Source: Caprella mutica
Lineage: Eukaryota > Arthropoda > Malacostraca > Amphipoda > Caprellidae
Reading direction: 5' to 3'
DNA: 64,000 nt
NCBI GenBank assembly: GCA_947561585.1
Contig: CANNZV010000261.1
Location: 498,286-562,285 of the forward strand
Shown here in pieces: positions 1 through 11,799 of this stretch. Position numbers and translations under genes: made by a program. The notes under the pieces were generated by a model. It worked only from the letters and a program-made list of their open reading frames with translations, ran no database searches and had not been told where the DNA came from. The stretch's first letter is position 1; every line of letters begins with the position of its first letter.

Positions 1-643
1 AGAGATGTATAGAGGAGATGGCAATGGTGGTAAAGACAGGAGAGATGTATAGAGGAGATGGCAATGGTGGTAAAGACAGGAGAGATGTATAGAGGAGATG
101 GCAAAGGTGGTAAAGACAGGAGAGATGTATAGAGGAGATGGCAATGGTGGTAAAGACAGGAGAGATGTATAGAGGAGATGGCAATGGTGGTAAAGACAGG
201 AGAGATGTATAGAGGAGATGGCAATGGTGGTAAAGACAGGAGAGATGTATAGAGGAGATGGCAATGGTGGTAAAGACAGGAGAGATGTATAGAGGAGATG
301 GCAAAGGTGGTAAAGACAGGAGAGATGTATAGAGGAGATGGCAATGGTGGTAAAGACAGGAGAGATGTATAGAGGAGATGGCAATGGTGGTAAAGACAGG
401 AGAGATGTATAGAGGAGATGGCAATGGTGGTAAAGACAGGAGAGATGTATAGAGGAGATGGCAATGGTGGTAAAGACAGGAGAGATGTATAGAGGAGATG
501 GCAATGGTGGTAAAGACAGGAGAGATGTATAGAGGAGATGGCAAGACTGGTAAAGACAGGAGAGATGTATAGAGGAGATGGCAAGACTGGTAAAGACAGG
601 AGAGATGTATAGAGGAGATGGCAAAGGTGGTAAAGACAGGAGA
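1..643. repeat. 40-bp minisatellite, about 16 copies, cut by window start
   Basis: Near-perfect 40-bp units starting agagatgtatagaggagatg. The only common variation is at one site (caatgg, caaagg or caagac), and the two caagac units sit side by side near 541-600, as expected from local spread by unequal exchange or slippage. The array continues beyond the left edge. Confidence 0.97.
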
Positions 644-782
644 TGCAATAAGACACTCGTTCCTCTCATCGAGTAAATATGTCACAGTGAAGGTACATAC
701 ATACTGTATGTGCACATACCTACTGTGTATTAGTTCACTATGTCTAGGTACATAGTGTATATAGTACTGTGTTACTGTACTC

Positions 783-1217
783 TGCTGTGTATCCCTTTGC
801 TGTGTATCCCTTTGCTGTGCATCCCTCAGCTGTGCATCCATTTGTTGTGCATCCCTTTGCTCTGTATCCATTTGCTGTGCACCCCTTAGTTGTGTATCCC
901 TTAGTTGTGCATCCCTCAGCTGTGCATCCATTTGTTGTGCATCCCTTAGTTGTGCATCCCTTTGCTGTGTATACCTTAGCTATGCATACCTTAGCTATGC
1001 ATCCCTTAGCTGTGCATCCCTTTGCTGTGCATCCCTTAGCTGTGCATCCCTTAGCTGTGCATCCCTTTGCTGTGCATCCCTTAGCTGTGCATCCCTTTGC
1101 TGTGCATCCCTTAGCTGTGCATCCCTTAGCTGTGCATCCTTTTGCTGTGCATCCCTTAGCTATGCATCCCTTTGCTGTGCATCCCTTAGCTGTGCATCCC
1201 TTAGCTGTGCATCCCTA
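783..1217. repeat. 15-bp minisatellite, about 29 copies
   Basis: Units of tgtgcatcccttagc alternate with a ctttgc variant. Because 15 is divisible by 3 and the unit lacks stops, a VHPLA/VHPFA-type frame stays open through it. There is no other sign of coding. The 140 bases before it (644-782) hold only short tatgtgcac-like near-palindromes. Confidence 0.95.
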
Positions 1218-1326
1218 TATCATATCTTATTTATCTTCAAACCAGTTCATAGCAAAGGTTTTTGACTTTGCAGCCAAGGAAGGTTAGCACTGTACCAGCT
1301 GTACAACCTGTACCTTAATGCTTTAT

Positions 1327-2166
1327 GCAGGCTGTACCTCTATACTGTGCACTGGCTGTACCTCTATACTGTGCACTGGCTGTACCTCTATACTGTGCAC
1401 TGACTGTACCTCTATACTGTGCACTGGCTGTACCTCTATACTGTGCACTGACTGTACCTCTATACTGTGCACTGGCTGTACCTCTATACTGTGCACTGGC
1501 TGTACCTCTATACTGTGGACTGGCTGTACCTCTATACTGTGCACTGGCTGTACCTCTATACTGTGCACTGGCTGTACCTCTATACTGTGCACTGGCTGTA
1601 CCTCTATACTGTGCACTGGCTGTACCTCTATACTGTGCACTGGCTGTACCTCTATACTGTGCACTGACTGTACCTCTATACTGTGCACTGACTGTACCTC
1701 TATACTGTGCACTGGCTGTACCTCTATACTGTGCACTGGCTGTACCTCTATACTGTGCACTGGCTGTACCTCTATACTGTGTACTGGCTGTACCTCTATA
1801 CTGTGCACTGGCTGTACCTCTATACTGTGCACTGGCTGTACTTCTATACTGTGTACTGGCTGTACCTCTATACTGTGCACTGGCTGTACCTCTATACTGT
1901 GTACTGACTGTACCTCTATACTGTACACTGGCTGTACCTCTATACTGTGCACTGGCTGTACCTCTATACTGTGCACTGGCTGTACCTCTATACTGTGTAC
2001 TGGCTGTACCTCTATACTGTGTACTGGCTGTACCTCTATACTGTGCACTGGCTGTACTTCTATACTGTGTACTGGCTGTACCTCTATACTGTGCACTGGC
2101 TGTACCTCTATACTGTGTACTGACTGTACCTCTATACTGTACACTGGCTGTACCTCTATACTGTTC
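1327..2166. repeat. 24-bp minisatellite, about 35 copies
   Basis: The unit core is ctgtacctctatactgtgca. Several frames on both strands remain open because 24 is divisible by 3. A block with gtactg and cttcta variants is repeated about 240 bp apart (near 1840 and 2050), so a higher-order duplication has occurred. It runs directly into a 20-bp array with related sequence. Confidence 0.96.
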
Positions 2167-2699
2167 ACTGGCTGTGCAGACTATTCACTGGCTGTGCAGA
2201 CTATTCACTGGCTGTGCAGACTGTACAATGGCTGTGCAGACTGTACAATGGCTGTGCAGACTGTACAGTGGCTGTGCAGACTGTACAATGGCTGTGCAGA
2301 CTGTACAATGGCTGTGCAGACTGTACAATGGCTGTGCAGACTGTACAGTGGCTGTGCAGACTGTACAGTGGCTGTTCAGACTGTACAATGGCTGTGCAGA
2401 CTGTACAATGGCTGTGCAGACTGTACAGTGGCTGTTCAGACTGTACAATGGCTGTGCAGACTGTACAATGGCTGTGCAGACTGTACAGTGGCTGTTCAGA
2501 CTGTACAATGGCTGTGCAGAATGTACAATGGCTGTGCAGACTGTACAATGGCTGTGCAGACTGTACAGTGGCTGTGCAGACTGTACAATGGCTGTGCAGA
2601 ATGTACAATGGCTGTGCAGACTGTACAATGGCTGTGCAGAATGTACAATGGTTGTGCAGACTGTACAATGGCTGTGCAGACTGTACAATGGCTGTGTAG
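2167..2699. repeat. 20-bp minisatellite, about 26 copies
   Basis: Unit ctgtgcagactgtacaatgg with caatgg/cagtgg, gtgcag/ttcag and actg/aatg variants. It shares ctgtac and actgg with the preceding 24-bp array and has no spacer from it, so one array probably seeded the other. Confidence 0.96.
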
Positions 2700-2778
2700 C
2701 CACTACATGATATAGCTACCTTTAATACTTACTGTGTTAAGACTCTCGCTATTAAAGCTACACTGTGTAGTCAGTGTT

Positions 2779-3098
2779 TGAACATATCGGTGGTATATGT
2801 AGTATATGTTAGAACATATCGGTGGTATATGTAGTATATGTTAGAACATATCAGTGGTATATGTAGTACATGTTAGAACATATCGGTGGTATATTTAGTA
2901 TATGTTAGAATATATCAGTGGTATATTTAGTATATGTTAGAACATATCAGTGGTATATTTAGTATATGTTAGAACATATCGGTGGTATATGTAGTATATG
3001 TTAGAACATATCGGTGGTATATTTAGTATATGTTAGAACATATCGGTGGTATATGTAGTATATGTTAGAACATATCGGTGGTATATGTAGTATATGTT
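2779..3098. repeat. 32-bp minisatellite, about 10 copies
   Basis: Units begin aacatatcggtggtatatg and end in agtatatgttag. The spacing from 2781 to 2813 gives the 32-bp period. The 79 bases before it are unique. Confidence 0.95.
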
Positions 3099-3163
3099 CA
3101 TTTACTTGAAATACTTTTTGTGTTTGTTTGCTCTACAGTATTTACTATTCAGCAACATTATTT

Positions 3164-4481
3164 AGTGTACCCATACAGTGTACCTCTAGTGTACCCATAC
3201 AGTGTACCTCTAGTGTACCCTTACAGTGTACCCCTAGTGTAGGTACCCATACAGTGTACCCCTAGTGTACCCATACAGTGTACCCCTAGTGTACCCATAC
3301 AGTGTACCCCTAGTGTACCCATACAGTGTACCTCTAGTGTACCCATACAGTGTACCCCTAGTGTACCCATACAGTGTACCCCTAGTGTACCCATACAGTG
3401 TACCCCTAGTGTACCCATACAGTGTACCCCTAGTGTATCCATACAGTGTACCTCTAGTGTACCCATACAGTGTACCTCTAGTGTACCCATACAGTGTACC
3501 CATACAGTGTACCTCTAGTGTACCCATACAGTGTACCTCTAGTGTACCCATACAGTGTACCTCTAGTGTACCCATACAGTGTACCCCTAGTGTACCCATA
3601 CAGTGTACCCCTAGTGTACCCATACAGTGTACCCCTAGTGTACCCATACAGTGTACCCCTAGTGTACCCATACAGTGTACCCCTAGTGTACCCATACAGT
3701 GTACCTCTAGTGTACCCATACAGTGTACCCCTAGTGTACCCATACAGTGTACCCTAGTGTACCCATACAGTGTACCCCTAGTGTATCCATACAGTGTACC
3801 TCTAGTGTACCCATACAGTGTACCTCTAGTGTACCCATACAGTGTACCCATACAGTGTACCTCTAGTGTACCCATACAGTGTACCTCTAGTGTACCCATA
3901 CAGTGTACCTCTAGTGTACCCATACAGTGTACCCATACAGTGTACCCCTAGTGTACCCATACAGTGTACCCCTAGTGTATCCATACAGTGTACCTCTAGT
4001 GTACCCATACAGTGTACCTCTAGTGTACCCATACAGTGTACCCATACAGTGTACCTCTAGTGTACCCATACAGTGTACCCCTAGTGTATCCATACAGTGT
4101 ACCTCTAGTGTACCCATACAGTGTACCTCTAGTGTACCCATACAGTGTAACTCTAGTGTACCCATACAGTGTACCTCTAGTGTACCCATACAGTGTACCT
4201 CTAGTGTATCCATACAGTGTACCTCTAGTGTACCCATACAGTGTACCTCTAGTGTACCCATACAGTGTACCTCTAGTGTACCCATACAGTGTACCTCTAG
4301 TGTACCCATACAGTGTACCTCTAGTGTACCCATACAGTGTACCTCTAGTGTACCCATACAGTGTACCTCTAGTGTACCCATACAGTGTACCTCTAGTGTA
4401 CCCATACAGTGTACCTCTAGTGTACCCATACAGTGTACCTCTAGTGTACCCATACAGTGTACCTCTAGTGTACCCATACAG
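3164..4481. repeat. 24-bp minisatellite with half-unit insertions, about 54 copies
   Basis: Core agtgtacccatacagtgtac followed by cccc or ctct. At 3487, 3840, 3925 and 4030 an extra acccatacagtgt half-unit is inserted. These irregular units recur in similar contexts, which suggests block duplications of several hundred bases. Most open frames here simply follow the 24-bp period. Confidence 0.96.
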
Positions 4482-4707
4482 TGGTTCCCAGACATTTCAT
4501 CTACGTATTTTCGTAAAGGGATATTAACACACTCTAATGTATGTTAATACACTTTGAATTAATTTGTCATACATACACCCCCCTCCCCTTTACATCTTTC
4601 AGTATTCTATTTCATAATCAATAAAATGAAGGTTTTAACAAACACTCGGCATTCATGACTTTAAATCGCGCAGTGCGTTGTCGAGATTGTGCAAATGGCG
4701 CGGAACA

Positions 4708-5300
4708 TATCTAGTCACTAGGTGTATCTAGTCACTAGGTGTATCTAGTCACTAGGTGTATCTAGTCACTAGGTGTATCTAGTCACTAGGTGTATCTAGT
4801 CACTAACTAGGTGTATCTAGTCACTAGGTGTATCTAGTCACTAGGTGTATCTAGTCACTAGGTGTATGTAGTCACTAGGTGTATCTAGTCACTAGGTGTA
4901 TGTAGTCACTAGGTGTATCTAGTCACTAGGTGTATCTAGTCACTAGGTGTATCTAGTCACTAGGTGTATCTAGTCACTAGGTGTATCTAGTCACTAGGTG
5001 TATCTAGTCACTATGTGTATCTAGTCACTAGGTGTATCTAGTCACTAGGTGTATCTAGTCACTAGGTGTATCTAGTCACTAAGTGTATCTAGTCACTAGG
5101 TGTATCTAGTCACTAGGTGTATCTAGTCACTAGGTGTATGTAGTCACTAAGTGTATCTAGTCACTAGGTGTATCTAGTCACTAGGTGTATCTAGTCACTA
5201 GGTGTATCTAGTCACTAGGTGTATCTAGTCACTAGGTGTATCTAGTCACTAGGTGTATCTAGTCACTAGGTGTATCTAGTCACTAGGTGTATCTACTAGG
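4708..5300. repeat. 17-bp minisatellite, about 34 copies
   Basis: Unit atctagtcactaggtgt, with rare atgtag, ctaagt and ctatgt variants and one 4-base insertion near 4803. The preceding unique bases (4482-4707) include a segment with cgcgcag and gagattgtgcaaat that resembles 23600-23640, so they probably belong to an old interspersed repeat. Confidence 0.95.
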
Positions 5301-5436
5301 TGTGTGGGTGTACATAGTGTGTTCAGTTGCCAACTAGTACATAAGGCAGTACTGACAGCAGCTCATGCAGTACTTACTGCTCTCTCTCTCTCTAATACTC
5401 ACCTGCAGTAAGTACTGCAATATTGAGTGAGTGTCT

Positions 5437-5891
5437 ACGGTACATACTGTACAGTACATACTGTACTCACTACAGTACATGCAGTACTCACTACAGTACA
5501 TGCAGTACTCACTACAGTACATGTAGTACTCACTACAGTACATGCAGTACTCACTACAGTACATGCAGTACTCACTACAGTACATGTAGTACTCACTACT
5601 GTACATGTAGTACTCACTACAGTACATGTAGTACTCACTACAGTACATGCAGTACTCACTACAGTACATGTAGTACTCACTACAGTACATGCAGTACTCA
5701 CTACAGTACATGTAGTACTCACTACAGTACATGTAGTACTCACTACAGTACATGTAGTACTCACTACAGTACATGTAGTACTCACTACAGTACATGCAGT
5801 ACTCACTACAGTACATGCAGTACTCACTACAGTACATGCAGTACTCACTACAGTACATGCAGTACTCACTACAGTACATGCGGTACTCACT
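5437..5891. repeat. 21-bp minisatellite, about 21 copies
   Basis: Unit cactacagtacatgcagtac plus t, with a gcagt/gtagt alternation. The unit is nearly self-complementary around agtac and acatgcagt, so open frames appear on both strands. Confidence 0.95.
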
Positions 5892-6009
5892 AAGTGTCCT
5901 CACATTACCGAAGATGTGTTCCCGTTCGATAAGTCATCCTTTGCCCTCTGTCTTACCTCTATGTACTCATAGCATAACATATAATCACTGTGTATAGCTT
6001 ATGTTCTCT

Positions 6010-6697
6010 GTTAGTGTATTAGAGTGGTTAGTGTATTAGAGTGGTTAGTGTATTAGAGTGGTTAGTGTATTAGAGTGGTTAGTGTATTAGAGTGGTTAGT
6101 GTATTAGAGTGGTTAGTGTATTAGAGTGGTTAGTGTATTAGAGTGGTTAGTGTATTAGAGTGGTTAGTGTATTAGAGTGGTTAGTGTATTAGAGTGGTTA
6201 GTGTATTAGAGTGGTTAGTATATTAGAGTGGTTAGTGTATTAGAGTGGTTAGTGTATTAGAGTAGTTAGTGTATTAGAGTGGTTAGTGTATTAGAGTGGT
6301 TAGTGTATTAGAGTGGTTAGTATATTAGAGTGGTTAGTATATTAGAGTGGTTAGTGTATTAGAGTAGTTAGTGTATTAGAGTGGTTAGTATATTAGAGTG
6401 GTTAGTATATTAGAGTGGTTAGTGTATTAGAGTGGTTAGTGTATTAGAGTGGTTAGTGTATTAGAGTGGTTAGTGTATTAGAGTGGTTAGTGTATTAGAG
6501 TGGTTAGTGTATTAGAGTGGTTAGTATATTAGAGTGGTTAGTGTATTAGAGTGGTTAGTGTATTAGAGTGGTTAGTGTATTAGAGTGGTTAGTGTATTGG
6601 AGTGGTTAGTGTATTGGAGTGGTTAGTGTATTAGAGTAGTTAGTGTATTAGAGTGGTTAGTGTATTAGAGTGGTTAGTGTATTAGAGTAGTTAGTGT
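6010..6697. repeat. 17-bp minisatellite, about 40 copies
   Basis: Unit ggttagtgtattagagt with scattered tatatt, tagtt and ttggag variants. The bases before it (5892-6009) are unique and I see no gene there. Confidence 0.96.
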
Positions 6698-6796
6698 ATT
6701 ATTTAGTGAATAGAGAGAGAAAGATGTGTACTATATTCAGACTGCTAAATGATATTAGTAGTGTATTAGTTAAGTCAGTAATTTACTATGATTGTT

Positions 6797-7035
6797 AAGA
6801 GATATATCAGTTAATTGATATATTAGTCAATTGATATATTAGTTAATTGATATGTTAGTTAATTGATATATTAGTTAATTGATATGTTAGTTAATTGATA
6901 TATTAGTTAATTGATATATTAGTTAATTGATATATTAGTTAATTGATATATTAGTTAAGTGATATATGAGTTAAGTGATATATTAGTTAGGTAATATATT
7001 AGTCAAGTAATATATTAGTCAAGTAATATATTAAC
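6797..7035. repeat. 16-bp AT-rich minisatellite, about 14 copies
   Basis: Unit gatatattagttaatt, drifting at its 3' end to ttaagtgatatattag and tcaagtaatatattag. Confidence 0.93.
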
Positions 7036-7106
7036 TAGTTTCATCTCTTCACTACTCTGTCTTTAGTGTCTTAGCTTCGCAGCTCTTACATGGCTTCACA
7101 TTATTG

Positions 7107-7342
7107 CCAATGGTGTACCGTGTACCTGCTGTAGTGTACCGTGTACCTACTGTAGTGTACCGTGTACCTACTGTAGTGTACCGTGTACCTACTGTAGTGT
7201 ACCGTGTACCTACTGTAGTGTACCGTGTACCTACCGTAGTGTACCGTGTACCTACTGTAGTGTACCGTGTACTTACTCTAGTGTACCGTGTACTTACTCT
7301 AGTGTATCGTGTACTTACTCTAGTGTACCGTGTACTTCAGTT
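7107..7342. repeat. 21-bp minisatellite, about 11 copies
   Basis: Core tagtgtaccgtgtacctact, with a tactta variant in the last units. The VYRVPT-like open frame through it is a consequence of the 21-bp period. Confidence 0.94.
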
Positions 7343-7547
7343 CACTAAGGTATATGTATTTTTTCCCGTAGACTTTTCCTCTCATTACCATTTCATTACT
7401 CAATATTTTCTATATGAGATATATAATTAATATATAAATAGTTTCTTATCTTTTATATGTTGCGCATCAGTATTTTAATTAGCAATTAATGTATATGATT
7501 GTAAATTTAGTTATGTACCCGTATTTACTGTATATTTACCTGAAATG

Positions 7548-7775
7548 GAGCTCAGCTCTGTACCCAGGGTATGATTGTTGTTGTGTATCATTTTACCTGT
7601 AACTTCATCTGTACTTTATTTACCTTGTTTCTATTTTCTTTAACAAAAAGTAAAGTGTCACTGCATTATGTTAATTTCACAAATAGCATTTTAATAATTT
7701 TCTATTATTTACAAATGTTACAAATTTGTCATCGTTTACCCAGACCAAAATAGCATCACATGTATAATTCTCATT
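7548..7775. mobile_element. interspersed element E1, copy 1 (one 56-bp unit)
   Basis: The left part (cagctctgtacccagggtat onward) matches the 56-bp unit repeated at 8834-9101 and at 39081-39195. The right part (near 7660-7750) matches the reverse complement of 12130-12245, sharing cattatgttaatttca, so the two segments belong to one dispersed family. No terminal inverted repeats or diagnostic protein could be recognised, so its class is open. The unique bases 7343-7547 before it show nothing clear. Confidence 0.6.
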
Positions 7776-7782
7776 TGACTGT

Positions 7783-8029
7783 ATGTTACGAATTATCGGT
7801 CGGTTTCACATCTTCGGTCATATAAGAAAAAACGATATAATAATGAAAAAAAAAATATTATCCAAGATAGATACCTGAAGATATCATTATTATTAAATTT
7901 AATTTCTATTGGTATCCATGATACCCTTAGGTTGTAAGTATCATAGATACCAATAAAATGATAATTATTGTATAGTTTTTTCTTCTATGACCGAAGATGT
8001 GAAACCGATCGATAATTCATAGCTCACCC
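7783..8029. mobile_element. Tc1/mariner-like MITE (family M1), long form
   Basis: Long terminal inverted repeats: the left end carries gttacgaattatcggtcgg and catcttcggtcatataagaa, the right end the mirror image finishing in agctcaccct then ata. Related copies are flanked by TA, the target-site preference of Tc1/mariner elements. The interior has a smaller palindrome around ggtatccatgatacc. Non-autonomous, with no transposase. Confidence 0.8.
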
Positions 8030-8155
8030 TATACCTCTCGTCTTCTGTTTCTAGCTACTGTTAGTGCTGGTAAATGTCCTGTGAGAGCATAGCTTGAGAT
8101 TGAATGTCATCCCTCTGTTGACATTCAAAAGTCACTCTGACACACACAAACACTC

Positions 8156-8353
8156 TAGTTCTTGCTAGAAAGTATTCTTCTCTCAGGCACCCCCTGAGCA
8201 TTGTACTGCATTGAAATGGATTGAAAAGATACATTATATTTGGTTACTTTGTGAGAATTAGAAATGCATGTATATCATGTATATTCGGTACCCCCTATAA
8301 ACATACCAGGGCCCCCCAAAGGGGTCCGGGGCACCCCACTTGAAGAACCACTG
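8156..8353. mobile_element. hAT-like non-autonomous element (family H1)
   Basis: One end reads gaagaaccactgg after ggggtccggggcacccc. The other has agtattcttctctcagg followed by caccccctgagca. The second end is shared, inverted, with 23290-23409 and 43288-43627. Ends of the CAGTGGTTCT type next to G/C-rich stretches are typical of hAT MITEs. No clean 8-bp target duplication was seen, so it is an old copy. Confidence 0.6.
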
Positions 8354-8639
8354 GTCTGGTACTAGGTGGTCTACCACATTCGTACCATGTGGTCATTCGC
8401 AAAAGGCCCACATGGTGACAGTTGTATAGTATATGCTAGAAATATAAATATATTTATGTAATAGTCTATAGTACGTAACTTCAATACACGGTTTTATATA
8501 ATTTATTCATAATTATGCTTGCAAATTCACGTAAAATAATAGAATCATTTGAATTTGCAAGCATAATAATGAATAAATAATATAAAAAATACGGACTATA
8601 ACATGAATATATTCTTTGCAAGCTTATTTACTTTTAATA

Positions 8640-8833
8640 CGATAATTTTAACTTAATAAAAGAACGTTCTTTTTGTGACCCACCAGGTAAAGCTGAGGGT
8701 ATATTCAAATTATTCACAACATTTAGATCACTAAAAGTCAGTAAGAGAATAATTCCTATTTCTCTAATCTGCCCAGACAATATGAAGACACAGCTATGCT
8801 CTTACATTTAAAACTAAAATAAAGTAAATAAAG
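8640..8833. mobile_element. interspersed element E1, copy 2, leading into the 56-bp array
   Basis: Reverse-complement match to 16478-16590 and 39195-39365, sharing ctaatctgcccagacaatat and gaagacacagctatgctct. The 56-bp array begins exactly where the corresponding unit sits in the other copies. The bases between 8354 and 8640 are AT-rich; a repeated aattcacgtaaa/tgaatttgcaagcataat palindrome near 8510-8575 suggests another decayed MITE. Confidence 0.65.
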
Positions 8834-9101
8834 TACTGATGAAGTTACAGGTGAAATGATACACAACAACAATCATACCCTGGGTACAGAGCTGATGAAG
8901 TTACAGGTGAAATGATACACAACAACAATCACACCCTGGGTACAGAGCTGATGAAGTTACAGGTGAAATGATACACAACAACAATCATACCCTGGGTACA
9001 GAGCTGATGAAGTTACAGGTGAAATGATACACAACAACAATCATACCCTGGGTACAGAGCTGATGAAGTTACAGGTGAAATGATACACAACAACAATCAT
9101 A
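8834..9101. repeat. 56-bp minisatellite internal to element E1, about 4.7 copies
   Basis: Units run gatgaagttacaggtgaaat to cctgggtacagagct. The same unit occurs about once at 7550-7605 and twice at 39081-39195 on the opposite strand, so copy number differs between insertions of one element. Confidence 0.9.
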
Positions 9102-11515
9102 ATGTCATCTCTACTGCATTAAATGTCATCTCTACTACAGTAATGTCATCTCTACTACAGTAATGTCATCTCTACTGCATTAAATGTCATCTATACTGCA
9201 GTAATGTCATCTCTACTGCATTAAATGTCATCTCTACTGCAGTAATGTCATCTCTACTGCATTAAATGTCATCTCTACTGCATTAAATGTCATCTCTACT
9301 GCAGTAATGTCATCTCTACTACAGTAATGTCTTCTCTACTGCATTAAATGTCATCTCTACTGCATTAAATGTCATCTCTACTGCAGTAATGTCATCTCTA
9401 CTGCATTAAATGTCATCTCTACTGCAGTAATGTCATCTCTACTGCAGTAATGTCATCTCTACTGCATTAAATGTCATCTCTACTGCAGTAATGTCATCTC
9501 TACTGCATTAAATGTCATCTCTACTGCAGTAATGTCATCTCTACTGCATTAAATGCCATCTCTACTGCAGTAATGTCATCTCTACTGCATTAAATGTCAT
9601 CTCTACTGCATTAAATGTCATCTCTACTGCAGTAATGTCATCTCTACTGCATTAAATGTCATCTCTACTGCATTAAATGTCATCTCTACTGCAGTAATGT
9701 CATCTCTACTACAGTAATGTCTTCTCTACTGCATTAAATGTCATCTCTACTGCATTAAATGTCATCTCTACTGCTGTAATGTCATCTCTACTGCATTAAA
9801 TGTCATCTCTACTGCAGTAATGTCATCTCTACTACAGTAATGTCTTCTCTACTGCATTAAATGTCATCTCTACTGCATTAAATGTCATCTCTACTGCTGT
9901 AATGTCATCTCTACTGCATTAAATGTCATCTCTACTGCAGTAATGTCATCTCTACTGCAGTAATGTCATCTCTACTGCATTAAATGTCATCTCTACTGCA
10001 GTAATGTCATCTCTACTGCATTAAATGTCATCTCTACTGCAGTAATGTCATCTCTACTGCATTAAATGCCATCTCTACTGCAGTAATGTCATCTCTACTG
10101 CATTAAATGTCATCTCTACTGCATTAAATGTCATCTCTACTGCAGTAATGTCATCTCTACTACAGTAATGTCTTCTCTACTGCATTAAATGTCATCTCTA
10201 CTGCATTAAATGTCATCTTTACTGCATTAAATGTCATTTCTACTGCAGTAATGTCATTTCTACTGCAGTAATGTCATCTCTACTGCAGTAATGTCATCTC
10301 TACTGCATTAAATGTCATCTCTACTGCAGTAATGTCATCTCTACTGCAGTAATGTCATCTCTACTACAGTAATGTCTTCTCTACTGCATTAAATGTCATC
10401 TCTACTGCATTAAATGTCATTCCTACTGCAGTAATGTCATTTCTACTGCAGTAATGTCATCTCTACTGCATTAAATGTCATCTCTACTGCATTAAATGTC
10501 ATCTCTACTACAGTAATGTCATCTCTACTACAGTAATGTCATCTCTACTGCAGCAATGTCATCTCTACTACAGTAATGTCTTCTCTACTGCATTAAATGT
10601 CATCTCTACTGCATTAAATGGCATCTCTACTGCATTGAATGTCATCTTTACTGCATTAAATGTCATTTCTACTGCAGTAATGTCATTTCTACTGCAGTAA
10701 TGTCATCTCTACTGCAGTAATGTCATCTCTACTGCATTAAATGTCATCTCTACTGCAGTAATGTCATCTCTACTGCATTAAATGTCATCTCTACTGCAGT
10801 AATGTCATCTCTACTGCATTAAATGTCATCTCTACTGCAGTAATGTCATCTCTACTGCATTAAATGTCATCTCTACTGCAGTAATGTCATCTCTACTGCA
10901 TTAAATGTCATCTCTACTGCATTAAATGTCATCTCTACTGCATTGAATTTCATCTCTACTGCATTGAATTTCATCTCTTCTGTATTAAATGTCATCTCTA
11001 CTGCATTAAATGTCATCTCTACTACAGTAATGTCATCTCTACTGCATCAAATGTCATCTCTACTGCATTAAATGTCATCTCTACATCAAATGTCATCTCT
11101 ACATTAAATGTCATCTCTACATTAAATGTCATCTGTACTACATTAAATGTCATCTCTACTACATTAAATGTCATCTCTACATCAAATGTCATATCTACAT
11201 CAAATGTCATATCTACATCAAATGTCACCTTTACATTAAATGCCATCTCTACATCAAATGTCATCTTTACATTAAATGTCATCTCTACATCAAATGTCAT
11301 CTTCACATTAAATGTCATCTCTACATTAAATGTCATCTCTATATTAAATGTCATCTCTACTACATAAAATGTCATCTCTACTACATTAAATGTCATCTCT
11401 ACATTAAATGTCATCTCTATATTAAATGTCATCTCTACTACATAAAATGTCATCTCTACTACATCAAATGTCATCTCTACATCAAATGTCATCTCTACTA
11501 CATCAAATGTCTCAA
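9100..11515. repeat. 18- to 21-bp minisatellite, about 118 copies, with higher-order blocks
   Basis: Two unit types, aatgtcatctctactgcagt (20 bp) and a 21-bp form ending gcatta, alternate in complex patterns. A marker combination (acagtaatgtcttct followed by two gcatta units) recurs near 9320, 9710, 9835, 10160, 10365 and 10570, showing block duplications. From about 11040 on the unit shortens to 18 bp (atgtcatctctacatcaa) and an open frame appears on the minus strand. Confidence 0.96.
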
Positions 11516-11595
11516 CTCTCACAACACTCTGTTGTTTGTTGCTTAATTTGTCCTTGGTACTTCATACACTGTAGCGGTCAGTTGCACTGTATGTA

Positions 11596-11619
11596 CACAC
11601 ACACACACACACACACACC
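11596..11619. repeat. CA microsatellite
   Basis: About 11 CA dinucleotides after gtatgtacac. Confidence 0.9.
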
Positions 11620-11641
11620 TATATACGGTATAGGAACATGT

Positions 11642-11790
11642 GTACAGTCACTGTGCAGTTTGCTGTGCACTGTACAAAGTCACTATGCACTGTGCAAAGT
11701 CACTATGCACTGTGCAGTTTGCTGTGCACTGTACAAAGTCACTGTGCACTGTGCAGTTTGCTGTGCTCTGTGCAAAGTCACTGTGCATGA
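11642..11790. repeat. short degenerate repeat, period about 39 bp
   Basis: Three to four imperfect copies built from cactgtgcagtttgctgtgc and actgtacaaagt. Confidence 0.75.
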
Positions 11791-11799
11791 ATTCGTGAA

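Noticed and set aside
769..7430. Many long open frames with short peptide repeats (for example VHPLA, CTSILCTG, MGTLEVHC)
   Set aside because: They follow tandem units of 15, 21 or 24 bases, or cycle through the frames in 20-base units; they have no start context, domain or codon signal and occur on both strands.
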